From positions 4,676,001-4,740,000 of the forward strand of contig NZ_CP119968.1 of assembly GCF_032163395.1 (NCBI RefSeq): a DNA stretch of 64,000 bases, in the 5' to 3' direction. This stretch comes from Gloeocapsopsis dulcis. Its GTDB lineage: Bacteria > Cyanobacteriota > Cyanobacteriia > Cyanobacteriales > Chroococcidiopsidaceae. Every line of letters begins with the position of its first letter. The stretch's first letter is position 1. Of the stretch, positions 20,088-29,777 are shown one piece after another. The notes under the pieces were generated by a model, which did no database searches, was not told the origin of the DNA, and worked only from the letters and a program-made list of their open reading frames with translations. A program made the translations under genes and the position numbers.

Positions 20088-20251
20088 AACGTTATTGCCA
20101 ATGAATTTTTATTAGGTTGTCGATATAGCCAACCCGTAGTAATGTCTAACTATATACCTCTATTAAAATTCTATCGGTTTTACCAACAAGATAGATAATG
20201 TAAAGCTTTAAGTTGATCTTATTCAAAATTCATAACTCCGCGTAGCGGTAA

Positions 20252-22747
20252 TTATGTCAAAATAGCGCCACCCATTAATTTTTGATAACGATATTCCAAC
20301 TCAGCTTTCATCAACCGCCAACGCTCTAAAGTTGCATCAAGTTCAATCACCTTTTCTGCTGCTATTCTTGCTAATTCTAAAACCTCTTGATCTTCTACAA
20401 GACTTGCTAAAGTAAAATCTGGTAAACCTGATTGTCGTGTCCCTAAAACCTCTCCAGGACCGCGAAAGCGCATATCCATCTCTGAGATGAAAAAGCCGTC
20501 TTGCGATTGTTCCAAGACTTTTAGCCGAGATATTGCCGTCTCTGCTTTAGAATTACTCATCAAAAGACAGTAAGATTTTGCTGCACCCCGACCAACACGA
20601 CCGCGTAATTGATGCAGTTGTGATAAACCAAAACGCTCGGCATTTTCAATCATCATCACAGTTGCATTGGGTACATCAACTCCTACTTCGATGACGGTTG
20701 TTGAAACTAAAATTTGTGTTTGATTGTCACGAAATTGATTGATGGCGGCGTCTTTATCTGCTGAACTCATCCGACCATGAAGTAAGCCTACTTGATATTG
20801 TGGAAAAATACTTTCTTGGAGTCGTTGATGTTCTTCAACAGCAGCGCGTACATCAAGCTTTTCTGATTCTTCTACTAAAGGTAAAACAATATAAGCTTGA
20901 CGCCCTTGGGCAATCTCGCGGTTAATTAAATCGTAGGTGTGAGTGCGTTCTTTTGCTGATAAAACTGTTGTCTGAATTTGTTGTCTTCCTGGTGGTAGTT
21001 CGTCAATTTGACTAACGTCTAAATCTCCATGCAGTGTTAGCGCGAGTGTACGGGGGATGGGAGTGGCTGTCATTGTCAAAACATGGGGAGATTCGCCCTT
21101 TTGCTGTAACTGCGCCCGCTGTCCCACTCCAAAGCGATGCTGTTCGTCAATCACAACTAAACCTAAACGCTGAAAGTTAACTTTTTCTTGAATCAAAGCA
21201 TGAGTACCGACTAAAAGCGGTAATTCGCCTGTTTCGAGTTGAGCATGAATTTGGCGGCGTTTTGCGGTTTTTGTTGAACCTGTTAACAGTTCTACGGGTA
21301 AATGCAACAGATTAAACCAACTCACTAACTTACGATAGTGTTGTTCTGCTAACACTTCTGTTGGAGCCATTAATGCTGCTTGATAGCCTGATTGAATCGC
21401 TGCCAGGATTGCTACGACAGCAACAACAGTTTTCCCCGAACCTACATCTCCTTGTACCAATCGATTCATCGGTACTGGCTTTTGTAAGTCGTCGAGAATA
21501 TCGTTAACAACTCGCGATTGAGCGTTAGTAAGTTGAAAAGGTAGGAGTTGGTAAAACGTTTCTATAAGTTGTCCGGTACGCGCTAAAACCGCACTATTTT
21601 GAATTTGACGTGCTTTGTACTGGCGTTGTAGTAAACCGAGTTGTAAATAGAAAAATTCATCAAACACAAGGCGACGCCGCGCAACTTCTAAGGAGGTGCT
21701 ATCTGAGGGAAAGTGAATATTGGCGATCGCTGCTTTCAACTCCATCAAACCATATTTATCGCGCAGACGAAATGGCAAGGGATCTTTGAGATGTACGCAC
21801 GCAGGTAAAGCTGCAGTAACCGCCTTGCGCACCATATCTGCGCCTACACCCTCAGTCAAAGCATATACTGGCACTACTCGACCGATTGTGAGCGAATCAA
21901 TTGTATCTCCTGGATGTGCCAAAACTTCGATTTCTGGATCTTCTAACGTTAAACCGTATTTGCTTTCTTTGACTAACCCTGAAGCAGCTACGACTGCACC
22001 CACAGGATAGCGACGTTTTTGCTGTTCTTGCCAACCACGATGACTATATCGCGCGCCTGCAAAAAAACGACTAATCCGAATTTGAGCAGTATTATCTTTG
22101 AGGACAAGTTCTAAGATCGTTAATTTAGGATTTCGCGGGCTATTGAAGCAGGTACAGCGCTTGACTGTTGCTAATAGTGTTACTGTTTCGCCTGCTTGCA
22201 GTTCTCGGATATTGACTTGTCGGGCATAATCGATGTGGTCGCGGGGGTAGTAAAACAAAATGTCGCGTACTGTATACAGCCCCAGTCTTGCTAAGTAACC
22301 AGCTCTTCTCACTCCTACTTCGGGTAAGCTTTTTAAGGGCTGCTCTAAGCTTGGCGCGATGCGGATTGCAGTTTCTGTCTGCACCGGTTGTACTAGAGGT
22401 GTTGTTGGCGGGAGTTTTGTTTTCGTTGAGTATGGTCGCTCTACTTGGCTTTGCTCAGTTGGCACATCTTCCCCATGCTGATATCTTTGTGTGTGATACA
22501 CGCATCTTCGTGCTTCAGCTACCAGGTGTTGTCGTTCTTCTAATGGCAATTCTGGATATTTGGCAAATTGTGCCGCTATTTCTTGCCACCGCTGACGCTC
22601 ATCTAACGGCAGAGTTACCGGAGGTTTACCAAAACTAAGACAGAGAAATTCACTAAAGCGATATTGCTTGCCTATTAAATCAGCAAAGCCGCGTTCTGCT
22701 TCTACTGCCAATGCTTTTTGCAATCGCCCTAAATCTAGTGATGTCAT
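20252..22747 (-). CDS. recG: ATP-dependent DNA helicase RecG
   Basis: Reverses stalled replication forks and branch-migrates Holliday junctions. The 831-residue product is longer than E. coli RecG because of a ~110-residue N-terminal extension typical of cyanobacteria and plants. The wedge/OB domain is at about 160-290 (DYARQVNIRELQAGETVTLLATVKR). The helicase core has Walker A in VQGDVGSGKTVVAVV, motif II DEQH in LVVIDEQHRFGVGQR (DEQH rather than DEAH is characteristic of RecG), motif III TMTATPIPRTLALT and the C-terminal QLHQLRGRVGRGAA. It is followed downstream on the same strand by nothing until the repeats near 20230. Confidence 0.96.
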   Translation of the reverse strand: MTSLDLGRLQKALAVEAERGFADLIGKQYRFSEFLCLSFGKPPVTLPLDERQRWQEIAAQFAKYPELPLEERQHLVAEARRCVYHTQRYQHGEDVPTEQSQVERPYSTKTKLPPTTPLVQPVQTETAIRIAPSLEQPLKSLPEVGVRRAGYLARLGLYTVRDILFYYPRDHIDYARQVNIRELQAGETVTLLATVKRCTCFNSPRNPKLTILELVLKDNTAQIRISRFFAGARYSHRGWQEQQKRRYPVGAVVAASGLVKESKYGLTLEDPEIEVLAHPGDTIDSLTIGRVVPVYALTEGVGADMVRKAVTAALPACVHLKDPLPFRLRDKYGLMELKAAIANIHFPSDSTSLEVARRRLVFDEFFYLQLGLLQRQYKARQIQNSAVLARTGQLIETFYQLLPFQLTNAQSRVVNDILDDLQKPVPMNRLVQGDVGSGKTVVAVVAILAAIQSGYQAALMAPTEVLAEQHYRKLVSWFNLLHLPVELLTGSTKTAKRRQIHAQLETGELPLLVGTHALIQEKVNFQRLGLVVIDEQHRFGVGQRAQLQQKGESPHVLTMTATPIPRTLALTLHGDLDVSQIDELPPGRQQIQTTVLSAKERTHTYDLINREIAQGRQAYIVLPLVEESEKLDVRAAVEEHQRLQESIFPQYQVGLLHGRMSSADKDAAINQFRDNQTQILVSTTVIEVGVDVPNATVMMIENAERFGLSQLHQLRGRVGRGAAKSYCLLMSNSKAETAISRLKVLEQSQDGFFISEMDMRFRGPGEVLGTRQSGLPDFTLASLVEDQEVLELARIAAEKVIELDATLERWRLMKAELEYRYQKLMGGAILT

Positions 22748-22811
22748 AAGTAGTTAGCAAGTCAGCCGCGAGCGATCGGTTCCCTCTACAACTTTAATAC
22801 GTAACACAATG

Positions 22812-23660
22812 CTAATCTTCAAACCAGCTAGCCCGCCACGCTGCTTCTGCTTCTGCAATGGCTTGCTCGCGCTGTTTCTTGTAATATTCTTTTAATAAAG
22901 TGCGGATGCGGGTTTCTAGATGACGAATTTGGTTACGCTTAGCTCTTAGTGTCGTATCAGCAAACTCAATTTCGCCCAGCCGTAAGTAAACAGCCACAAG
23001 CGTTGTGACGCTAGATTCTTCTTGATTGCTATTACTTTCTGCTTCGACTAATAAGTTTAATAAATTTGGCGGTCCAGCAGTCGCTTCGGCTGGAAGTTCA
23101 GGTGTGTTTAACGCTGCATCGAGTAAGGGAAAGGGGAGTTTCTCTGGTAAGATCTTTGCTTGCTGGAGTAGATAGTTAATTTCACGCGAAATCGTTTTCA
23201 GTTGCAGGGCGATCGCCTGCTCGATATTTTGCTGCCACTTGATCAAATCTATCGGATTTGCAGGAAATTTTAGCAGAGTGCTAGAACTTGATGGATGAGA
23301 ACTGACAGATTCCAATAATGCCTCTTCTGTGGCTTCTAGCTTGAGATCTTCTTTAATGTCTTCTTCTAAGTTCTCTTTTTCCTCAACCTGTGTTATTGCC
23401 AATAACTGCTCAATTGCTTTCCGTATTACCTTCCGGACATCTTGCTGCAATTGTTGCCGCTGGCTAAAAGATAAACTCAAAAATGCTTCTGGGTAGCCCT
23501 GCGTACACAAGTGATAAGTAGCTAAGATTGCTTGTTGTCGTACAGCTTGCCCTAAGGCTAGGAAATAATTAGTGTAAGCTGCGTAAAGTTCTTCTGCTAG
23601 AACACGACACGCTTCTTCTAAAGCTGCAATCTCCCGTTTAATTTGTTCAATCGTTGCCAT
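22812..23660 (-). CDS. Cyanobacterial helical protein of unknown function
   Basis: A 282-residue soluble protein with no recognised domain. It is almost all helix. The N-terminal half (MATIEQIKREIAALEEACRVLAEELYAAYTNYFLALG, RQQLQQDVRKVIRKAIEQLLAI) may form a coiled coil; a low-complexity acidic/serine linker occupies about residues 95-130; the C-terminal helices end in a basic coiled-coil stretch (LETRIRTLLKEYYKKQREQAIAEAEAAWRASWFED). The acidic WFED ending looks like a conserved terminal motif. It lies between tsf and recG on the same strand, downstream of a large inverted repeat that follows tsf, so it may be transcribed from the ribosomal operon. Confidence 0.65.
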   Translation of the reverse strand: MATIEQIKREIAALEEACRVLAEELYAAYTNYFLALGQAVRQQAILATYHLCTQGYPEAFLSLSFSQRQQLQQDVRKVIRKAIEQLLAITQVEEKENLEEDIKEDLKLEATEEALLESVSSHPSSSSTLLKFPANPIDLIKWQQNIEQAIALQLKTISREINYLLQQAKILPEKLPFPLLDAALNTPELPAEATAGPPNLLNLLVEAESNSNQEESSVTTLVAVYLRLGEIEFADTTLRAKRNQIRHLETRIRTLLKEYYKKQREQAIAEAEAAWRASWFED

Positions 23661-23672
23661 TGCCTCAAAAAC

Positions 23673-23766
23673 TAGGGGTCAGGACTCAGCGATCAGGGGT
23701 CAGGGGAGTTACTTGTAATCAGGGTTGAGCTTAAGAGAGTCGTGAAGTTCTGAGTCCTGACCCCTA
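23673..23766. repeat. 17-bp perfect inverted repeat just after tsf
   Basis: Left arm TAGGGGTCAGGACTCAG at 23673-23689 and its exact reverse complement at 23750-23766, 60 bp apart. The right arm starts 3 bp after the tsf stop on the minus strand. A further AGGGGTCAGGGG lies inside. As RNA it would form a strong hairpin between tsf and the next gene, with no U-run, so attenuation or processing is more likely than simple termination. Similar GGGGTCAG words occur at 34996. Confidence 0.85.
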
Positions 23767-23769
23767 ATT

Positions 23770-24429
23770 CTACTTACTGCCCATTTGCGCAGCAACTTCT
23801 TCTGCGAAATTGCTTTCTTGCTTATCGATACCTTCACCTAAGACAAAGCGGACAAAGCGACGCACTTGAATATTTTCACCCAATTGCGCGATCGCCTGTT
23901 TCACTAAATCTTCCACAGAAATGTTTTGGTCGCGAATATAGGGTTGATCCATCAAAGTCATTTCTTTCAGGCGTTTTTCAATACGACCTTGAACGATTTT
24001 TTCTTTGATGTTGTCTGGCTTTTTCGCCAAATCATCCCGTCCCATTTCGATTTCTTTTTCTTTCTGGGCGATATCGACTGGGATATCTTCTACTTTGACA
24101 TACTCGACATTCGGGCAAGCCGCAACTTGCATGGCGATATTCCGCACCAGCGTTTGAAATTCTTCACGACGAGCCACGAAGTCTGTCTCGCAGTTAACTT
24201 CTACTAACACACCAACTCTACCGCCAGTGTGGATATAGCTACCTACGAGTCCTTCTGCTGCTACGCGCCCAGCTTTTTTGTCAGCAGAGGTGATACCTTT
24301 TTGCCGCAGCCATTCAATGGCTTTGTCCATATCACCGTCGTTTTCTTTCAGCGCCTTTTTGCAGTCCATCATGCCAGCGCCGGTTCTTTCGCGTAGCTCT
24401 TTGACGACTTGTGCAGATATTTCCGCCAT
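23770..24429 (-). CDS. tsf: Elongation factor Ts
   Basis: Nucleotide exchange factor for EF-Tu. 219 residues, the short bacterial/cyanobacterial form lacking a second core subdomain. The N-terminal UBA-like helices carry the EF-Tu-binding [31 protein letters not shown]; the core has [18 protein letters not shown], both diagnostic. The C-terminus ends with the family-typical [20 protein letters not shown]. It follows rpsB by 61 bp on the same strand; rpsB-tsf is the standard order. A 17-bp inverted repeat immediately follows the stop. Confidence 0.97.
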   Translation of the reverse strand: MAEISAQVVKELRERTGAGMMDCKKALKENDGDMDKAIEWLRQKGITSADKKAGRVAAEGLVGSYIHTGGRVGVLVEVNCETDFVARREEFQTLVRNIAMQVAACPNVEYVKVEDIPVDIAQKEKEIEMGRDDLAKKPDNIKEKIVQGRIEKRLKEMTLMDQPYIRDQNISVEDLVKQAIAQLGENIQVRRFVRFVLGEGIDKQESNFAEEVAAQMGSK

Positions 24430-24490
24430 CTTGCCTCAATTTCCTACTTAACTAAATTGGAGCTTTTAGGTAATTCCACAAAGCTATATT

Positions 24491-25297
24491 TTATTCTTCT
24501 GCGGTTTGTTCCTCGTCTTCATCTGGTAGCAATGAGTCAGTATACTCGATTTCGCTTTCGTCGTATTCGAGATCTTCCTCTGCACCTTCGTAATCGTATT
24601 CTTCTGCTTCTAGCTGACCGTGACGTCCTTCATAAATTGCGTCTGCTAATTTACCGACAATCAGCTTGATTGAGCGAATCGCGTCATCGTTGGCTGGGAT
24701 CGGAACATCAACAACGTCGGGATCGCAGTTGGTGTCTAGCATTGACACAATTTGAATCCCTAGTTTTTGACATTCTTGTACGGCATTGTACTCCCGACGT
24801 TGGTCTACAATCACGACTACATCAGGAATTTTCCGCATCGTTTTAATTCCACCCAAATACTTCTGTAGCTTTGCCATCTCGCGGCGCAGTACCGAAGCTT
24901 CTTTTTTTGGTAACAAATCTAACGCTCCGTTTTCTTCGCGGCGCTCCAATTCTTTTAACCGCTCTGCGCGCGTTTTGATTGTTGTCCAGTTAGTCAGCAT
25001 TCCGCCTAACCATCTTTGGTTGACGTAGTACGAACCACAACGTGCTGCTTCTTGGGCAATGATTCCTGCTGCTTGCCGCTTTGTACCGACAAAGAGAAAT
25101 TTCTTACCTTGTTCGGCAGCGGTGCGCGTATGTTGATACGCCTCATCCATTAACTGGGCAGTTTGCACCAGGTCAATGATATGCACTCCATTACGCGAGG
25201 TGTAGATATAAGGAGCCATTTTTGGATTCCACCGTCGGGTTTGATGCCCAAAGTGAACCCCTGCCTCCATCATTTGCGCCAATGAGACAACTGGCAT
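24491..25297 (-). CDS. rpsB: 30S ribosomal protein S2
   Basis: Component of the small ribosomal subunit. The 268-residue product begins [31 protein letters not shown] and shows [26 protein letters not shown] and [22 protein letters not shown], all standard S2 signatures. The last ~40 residues are an acidic extension ([21 protein letters not shown]) that cyanobacterial S2 proteins commonly have. It is the first gene of the rpsB-tsf operon. The ATG at 25297 has a clear AGGAG ten bases upstream. The ~90-bp leader is strongly structured (see 25298-25400). Confidence 0.98.
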   Translation of the reverse strand: MPVVSLAQMMEAGVHFGHQTRRWNPKMAPYIYTSRNGVHIIDLVQTAQLMDEAYQHTRTAAEQGKKFLFVGTKRQAAGIIAQEAARCGSYYVNQRWLGGMLTNWTTIKTRAERLKELERREENGALDLLPKKEASVLRREMAKLQKYLGGIKTMRKIPDVVVIVDQRREYNAVQECQKLGIQIVSMLDTNCDPDVVDVPIPANDDAIRSIKLIVGKLADAIYEGRHGQLEAEEYDYEGAEEDLEYDESEIEYTDSLLPDEDEEQTAEE

Positions 25298-25400
25298 GTG
25301 TTCTTCTCCTATTTCGGGTTAATCCTCCATCCAGGTGTATTTCCTTATCGGAAACACCCGAAAAAAACTGGATGTGCGATTTTGGTCAACTCTACTAGTG
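25298..25400 (-). promoter_or_regulatory. Structured 5' leader of rpsB, possible autoregulatory element
   Basis: Read on the minus strand the leader can form an outer stem CATCCAG/CTGGATG (plus coordinates 25368-25374 and 25328-25334) enclosing an inner stem GGTGTTTCC with GGAAATACACC. A second pairing competes: TTTCGGGT (25356-25363) is an exact complement of ACCCGAAA (25312-25319), which lies just before the AGGAG ribosome site. Its last bases overlap the inner stem, so the two structures are partly exclusive. A -10-like TACACT preceded by TG lies at about 25387-25395. S2 autoregulation through its leader is known in other bacteria; whether this leader is an S2 target is inference. Confidence 0.55.
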
Positions 25401-25416
25401 TATCACATCAAAAACC

Positions 25417-26385
25417 CTACTTGGCGCGGGAAGTAGACTGCATTTGAGCGTAAGCAGAATAAACACCTTGAACGTTGTACCAATTCAGAAAAATCCGCGC
25501 AATTTCGAGGGCTAATTGCGGTTTACCCTGATCGATTAACCACTGAAGTACGGGAGCCAAGCTACGTTCATTGAGATTGCCACCCAGTGAAAGCAATCCC
25601 CAAAGAAGACGGTGCAGCCAAGTCATTTGAATCATCATCCGCACTTCCCAAATTGGGTGTTTCTGATAAAATAAGACACCCATGCGCCCGCGTTGCACTT
25701 CTTTTTCTATCAAGTTAGGAATTTGCTTGAGGTTAAAGGGAGGATGCCAGTGATAGCCAACTGCGGCAGGACATTTTACAAGTTTTAAGCCTAGTTGTTT
25801 TAACCGCACTCCTAATTCCAAATCTTCCCAGCCATAGAGTTGAAATCGAGTATCAAATAGTCCTGCTTTTTCCAACCAGTGACGGGCGATCGCTACATTT
25901 CCCGTCGCAAAATAAGCCGCCGAAAAATCGGTAATTTTGTACGGTTCCGCTGTAGGTTCGGCAAAGTTGCAAGTATTGATTACAAGACCATAGGTAAAAA
26001 CGCGCTCGCTACCATAAGTTTGCTGTCCTTGCTGTAATCCGTCAGCATGCGCCTGGAGGAAATTTTCTGTCACAACGAGGTCGCTATCAATAAAAATAAT
26101 TGTATCGCCCTGGGCGTTTTCTACACCCAAATTGCGCGCTGCTGCTGGTCCTTGGTGATCTTGCATATGCGATCGCACATGTGGAAACTCAGCAGCATTG
26201 TCTTGCAACCACTCTAAAGTGCCATCTGTAGAACCATCGTCTACTAAAACAACTTCGTACCCTTCGATAGCACTATCATCTGCTAAATTTTGCTGTTCGA
26301 GAGCTTTTAAACATTTTGCTAAAATCGGCTGACGATTGTAAGTTGGAATCACAATACTAAAAAACACGCTTCCCCCTAGCACCAC
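25417..26385 (-). CDS. Family 2 glycosyltransferase
   Basis: A 322-residue GT-A-fold enzyme that adds a sugar from a nucleotide donor, probably for a surface polysaccharide. N-terminal markers: FSIVIPTYNRQPILAKCL, VVLVDDGSTDGTLEWL and GPAAARNLGVENAQGDTIIFIDSDLVV, with the metal-binding DSD. WEDLELGVRLKQLGLKL is the ED-type catalytic base region. A helical C-terminus of ~80 residues without membrane spans follows. The start used is a GTG at 26385; two in-frame GTG codons lie close together, and FFSIVIP begins within 10 residues of either. Upstream, rpsB is on the same strand but oriented away. Acceptor and donor cannot be told from sequence. Confidence 0.88.
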   Translation of the reverse strand: MVLGGSVFFSIVIPTYNRQPILAKCLKALEQQNLADDSAIEGYEVVLVDDGSTDGTLEWLQDNAAEFPHVRSHMQDHQGPAAARNLGVENAQGDTIIFIDSDLVVTENFLQAHADGLQQGQQTYGSERVFTYGLVINTCNFAEPTAEPYKITDFSAAYFATGNVAIARHWLEKAGLFDTRFQLYGWEDLELGVRLKQLGLKLVKCPAAVGYHWHPPFNLKQIPNLIEKEVQRGRMGVLFYQKHPIWEVRMMIQMTWLHRLLWGLLSLGGNLNERSLAPVLQWLIDQGKPQLALEIARIFLNWYNVQGVYSAYAQMQSTSRAK

Positions 26386-26560
26386 CTACAAAAGTCATCA
26401 TGAATTTTACCCATTAACGCTATTGCCGTAGATCCCTATCAATTCATAATGCATCATGGCTTATGACGGAATGATAAATAAATCTGTGCCATGGCTGACA
26501 AGAATGCGCATAAATTAGTTAGATAATAATCACTCGTTGTTTTGCCATATCGAGGAATCA

Positions 26561-27763
26561 ATGGGTCGTGCTACCAAAGTTGTCCTAGCATACTCCGGTG
26601 GAGTAGATACTTCCGTCTGTATTCCCTATCTTAAGAAAGAGTGGGGCGTTGCAGAAGTTATTACATTAGCTGCAGATTTAGGACAGGGAGATGAGTTAGA
26701 ACCAATTCAACAAAAAGCGCTGCAATCAGGTGCAAGTGAATCGCTTGTCATTAATGCGCAAGAAAGCTTTGTTAAAGATTATGCCTTTGCCGCAATTCAG
26801 GCAAACGCTTTGTATGAAAATCGCTACCCACTTTCGACGGCTTTGGCGCGTCCCTTGATTGCGAAGCTTTTGGTAGAAGCCGCAGAAAAGTACGGTGCAG
26901 ATGCAGTAGCGCATGGCTGCACAGGTAAAGGTAACGATCAAGTCCGGTTTGATGTCTCTATTGCTGCACTTAACCCAAATTTGAAAGTGCTAGCCCCAGC
27001 GCGCGAATGGGGAATGAGTCGTGAGGAAACAATTGCGTATGGAGAACGTTTTGGTATTCCAGCACCAGTCAAAAAATCTTCTCCTTACAGTATTGATCGT
27101 AATTTACTCGGTCGCAGCATCGAAGCTGGACCACTAGAAGATCCCCGCACTGAACCACTTGAAGAAATTTATTTGATGACAAAGGCGATCGCGGATACTC
27201 CCGATACGCCAGAATACGTTGAAATCAGCTTTGAGCAAGGTATTCCTACCAAACTCAATGGAGAAGCGATCGCACCTGTCGAACTAATCGCTCAACTCAA
27301 CCAAATTGCTGGTAATCACGGAGTTGGGCGTATTGACATGGTAGAAAACCGTTTAGTTGGGATCAAATCACGGGAAATCTATGAAACACCAGCACTGTTG
27401 GTTTTAATTCAAGCACACCGTGACTTAGAAAGTCTCACACTAACAGCAGATGTCGCACACTACAAGCGTGGTATTGAAGAAACTTACAGCCAAATGATTT
27501 ACAACGGTTTGTGGTACAGTCCCCTAAAAAGTGCACTTGATGCTTTTGTACAAAAAACTCAAGAGCGCGTATCTGGTACTGTACGCCTTAAATTCTTAAA
27601 AGGCAACGCAGCAATTGTTGGTCGCTGGTCTGATAATTCCCTTTATACTCCAGATTTAGCGACTTATGGTGCCGACGATCAATTCGATCACAAAGCAGCA
27701 GAAGGTTTTATCTACGTTTGGGGACTACCAACTCGAATTTGGTCAAAGCACGTTAGGGATTAG
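26561..27763 (+). CDS. argG: Argininosuccinate synthase
   Basis: Joins citrulline and aspartate in arginine synthesis. I use ATG 26561 (400 residues), preceded by GAGG at good spacing; the frame extends 24 bp upstream to a TTG that adds residues with no family match. Markers: [18 protein letters not shown] (PP-loop), [15 protein letters not shown] (citrulline/aspartate binding), [38 protein letters not shown] and a C-terminal helix. It stands alone, followed by repeats. Confidence 0.97.
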   Translation: MGRATKVVLAYSGGVDTSVCIPYLKKEWGVAEVITLAADLGQGDELEPIQQKALQSGASESLVINAQESFVKDYAFAAIQANALYENRYPLSTALARPLIAKLLVEAAEKYGADAVAHGCTGKGNDQVRFDVSIAALNPNLKVLAPAREWGMSREETIAYGERFGIPAPVKKSSPYSIDRNLLGRSIEAGPLEDPRTEPLEEIYLMTKAIADTPDTPEYVEISFEQGIPTKLNGEAIAPVELIAQLNQIAGNHGVGRIDMVENRLVGIKSREIYETPALLVLIQAHRDLESLTLTADVAHYKRGIEETYSQMIYNGLWYSPLKSALDAFVQKTQERVSGTVRLKFLKGNAAIVGRWSDNSLYTPDLATYGADDQFDHKAAEGFIYVWGLPTRIWSKHVRD

Positions 27764-27940
27764 GAGTGAGGGGCGAGGAGTGAGGGGTGAGGGGTGAGTA
27801 GTTTTGTTCGCGCAGCGTGCCGGAGGCATTAGAATTTTCTCAACTCGCTTAAACTTATAACTCAACACTCAACACTCATTTTACTCCCCCAGCTTCCTCA
27901 GCTTTAAAACCCCGATCTCCGACTCCTGTCCCCCGATCCC
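27764..27940. repeat. Heptamer and dispersed repeats between argG and the DedA gene
   Basis: Starts with GAGGGGT-type heptamers (reverse orientation of those at 7255-7290), then the core GCGCAGCGTGCCGGAGGCAT at 27810-27829, then AACTCAACACTCAACACTC words. Same mixture as at 9346-9676 and 34992-35231. Confidence 0.85.
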
Positions 27941-28573
27941 TTAGTCTTCACTTGCGATCTTCTTAACTTGGCGAGACTCCCACCACAAGGGAACAACAAT
28001 CCAGCCAATGGCAATAACTAAGGCTAAAATGGCAAATTCACCCACCCAAGACACCAACTGGTCTAAAGACACAATCTGTCCTACAAAGAAAGCTAAAGTA
28101 ACCATTACGGATGCCCAAACGGCTGCGCCACCTAAGTTGTATACAAAAAACTTGCCAAAAGACATCCCAGCTATGCCAGCTAACAATCCCGAAAAGATGC
28201 GTAATAAAGCAATAAACCGACCAAAGAATACAGCTTTAGTTGCATTTTGACTAAATTTGTCTTTCAGTTCCTCCAATCGCACTGCGGGGAGCCGAAAAAA
28301 GCCAGCAACATGAAGGATAAATTCCCAACTAGTATATCTGCCAATCCAATATCCGCAAGTGCCACCAACAGCAGCGCCTAAAATTGCACTACCTAGAACA
28401 AACCAATAATTGAGTTCTTGACTACCAGCTAGAAAACCTCCAATCAAGGTTACAGTTTCTCCTGGGATGGGAATTCCCAAGTTTTCTAACAAAATACCGA
28501 TAAATATTGCCCAGTAGCCATAATGATGCGCAAACTCCTGGATCTTCTCCAGTGATACAAACTCCAGAGACAT
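27941..28573 (-). CDS. DedA-family membrane protein
   Basis: A 210-residue integral membrane protein of the DedA/SNARE-associated (VTT) family, whose members help flip or recycle undecaprenyl phosphate or phospholipids. It has N-terminal helix, reentrant and transmembrane stretches: YWAIFIGILLENLGIPIPGETVTLIGGFLAGS carries the family E and the glycine-rich loop; GTCGYWIGRYTSW and FFGRFIALLRIFSGLLAGIAGMSFGKFFVYN hold the [FxxRxxPxxR-like] basic motif FGRFIALLR. Two more spans end the protein, then a short basic tail. The start at 28573 gives MSLEFVSLEKIQEFAHHYGYW, the usual amphipathic start. Confidence 0.92.
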   Translation of the reverse strand: MSLEFVSLEKIQEFAHHYGYWAIFIGILLENLGIPIPGETVTLIGGFLAGSQELNYWFVLGSAILGAAVGGTCGYWIGRYTSWEFILHVAGFFRLPAVRLEELKDKFSQNATKAVFFGRFIALLRIFSGLLAGIAGMSFGKFFVYNLGGAAVWASVMVTLAFFVGQIVSLDQLVSWVGEFAILALVIAIGWIVVPLWWESRQVKKIASED

Positions 28574-29351
28574 TCCCGCAGCCTTTACAAAGATTTATGT
28601 TTTCTCCATCTTGGCGTGGTTCTGCTAGGACTGTCAAATAGAAAATACGGTTTTAAGGTTCTGTTTAATTAATCCGTCTTAAGTTACATTGACTGGGTGG
28701 ATGCAGAACCTGAAAGTGGCTAGCTGGCAATTAAGGACTTGTAGCTGGGTAAACCAGTGAAAAGCACAACTTTTCATTATCGTTGAATTGTTCTACTTTT
28801 TGTTTCTACTTCACAAAAACTTTAAACAAGCAGGTTGACCTAATAAAGATTCCGTAAAGCTCTCAAAACGTACTGAGATCATTATGTGTCAGTGTTTTAT
28901 AGTGGGGGGATTAAAACGTAGAGCTGTAGGGTTGCAATTTATTCACAAACATGAGCTATGAACAAAAATCAATGTGTTCAATAATTAAAAGCAACGATTG
29001 AAGTAATGTGACGAGAATAACAACTTAATAGAGTTTTTAGTGGCATACTTCCTTTCATACATCTAACCTGAACAAACTCTAGTACTTTTCGGTTCAGTTA
29101 AGATAACTGGATAGAAAAATACATAACTAGGACAACCGTACCTTAAAAGTTTTTAAGGTAGCTCAGTTATTGAATTAATCAAAAAGTTTGTCTTCTCTAT
29201 TTAGATAAATAAACGTAATTACCAGTTTCATCTGAAGATTGCATAAGTGTAAATAGACCCATATTTGTGGGTAGTTCTACAAGTTGCTTTTCCAGAAGAT
29301 GAAATTTTCTATTTTTGTATTTTGATCATCTCAACTACACACGCAAAGTAT
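28574..29351. other. Intergenic region upstream of the STAS gene
   Basis: A/T-rich, no gene called. It holds an inverted repeat AGGTTCTG/CAGAACCT (28656-28663 and 28704-28711, 40-bp spacer) and the perfect palindrome at 29139-29160. The coding frame of the STAS gene stays open back to 29265, but nothing before 29352 looks like the family. The upstream regions of the divergent DedA and STAS genes must both be here. Confidence 0.5.
29139..29160. promoter_or_regulatory. Perfect 10-bp-arm palindrome, candidate operator
   Basis: TACCTTAAAA, two bases, TTTTAAGGTA: a 22-bp exact inverted repeat with a 2-bp spacer, about 190 bp before the STAS start. The tight spacer fits a protein-binding site better than an RNA hairpin. 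The binding protein is unknown. Confidence 0.5.
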
Positions 29352-29702
29352 ATGACGATTACAAACGAAAATTGCCAAATGCTCGTACTTCAACCTCAAG
29401 GAAGATTAGATTGTGATAGTAGCAAGCTTTTAGAAGCTCAGTTTACCAGGTTAATGCTACAACGCGGTACTCTTTGGGTAATCGATCTTGCACAAGTTGA
29501 TTTTATGGATAGCTCAGGTTTAGTAGCTTTAATTACAGGTTTAAAAGCTGCGCGAGCAAGTAATTGTCGCTTAGTGTTATGTAATTTACCTGAGCCTGTC
29601 AAGTTAATTGTAGAACTGACTCAACTTGATTCGGTCTTTGAGATCTATGAAAGTTATGATGCTGTTTTGACTTCAACTGAGCCTTCCGTCTTAGCAGCTT
29701 AG
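29352..29702 (+). CDS. STAS-domain protein, anti-sigma factor antagonist type
   Basis: A single STAS domain of 116 residues, as in SpoIIAA/RsbV-type proteins that switch partners by serine phosphorylation. The fold signatures are LQPQGRLDCDSSKLLEAQF, WVIDLAQVDFMDSSGLVALITGL (DSSGL holds the phosphorylatable serine pair) and CRLVLCNLPEPVKLIVELTQLDSVFEIYES. I start at ATG 29352 because earlier codons (from 29265) have no family match. No kinase or phosphatase lies beside it. The next gene is a TnpB whose start lies 75 bp after the stop, so an insertion element abuts its 3' end. Confidence 0.9.
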   Translation: MTITNENCQMLVLQPQGRLDCDSSKLLEAQFTRLMLQRGTLWVIDLAQVDFMDSSGLVALITGLKAARASNCRLVLCNLPEPVKLIVELTQLDSVFEIYESYDAVLTSTEPSVLAA

Positions 29703-29777
29703 AAACAAACCTTAGTCCAGAGCGAGAGATGGTTGAGGACATCTTGGCAATCCTTTACTGCTTCTCCTCTCGACTCT

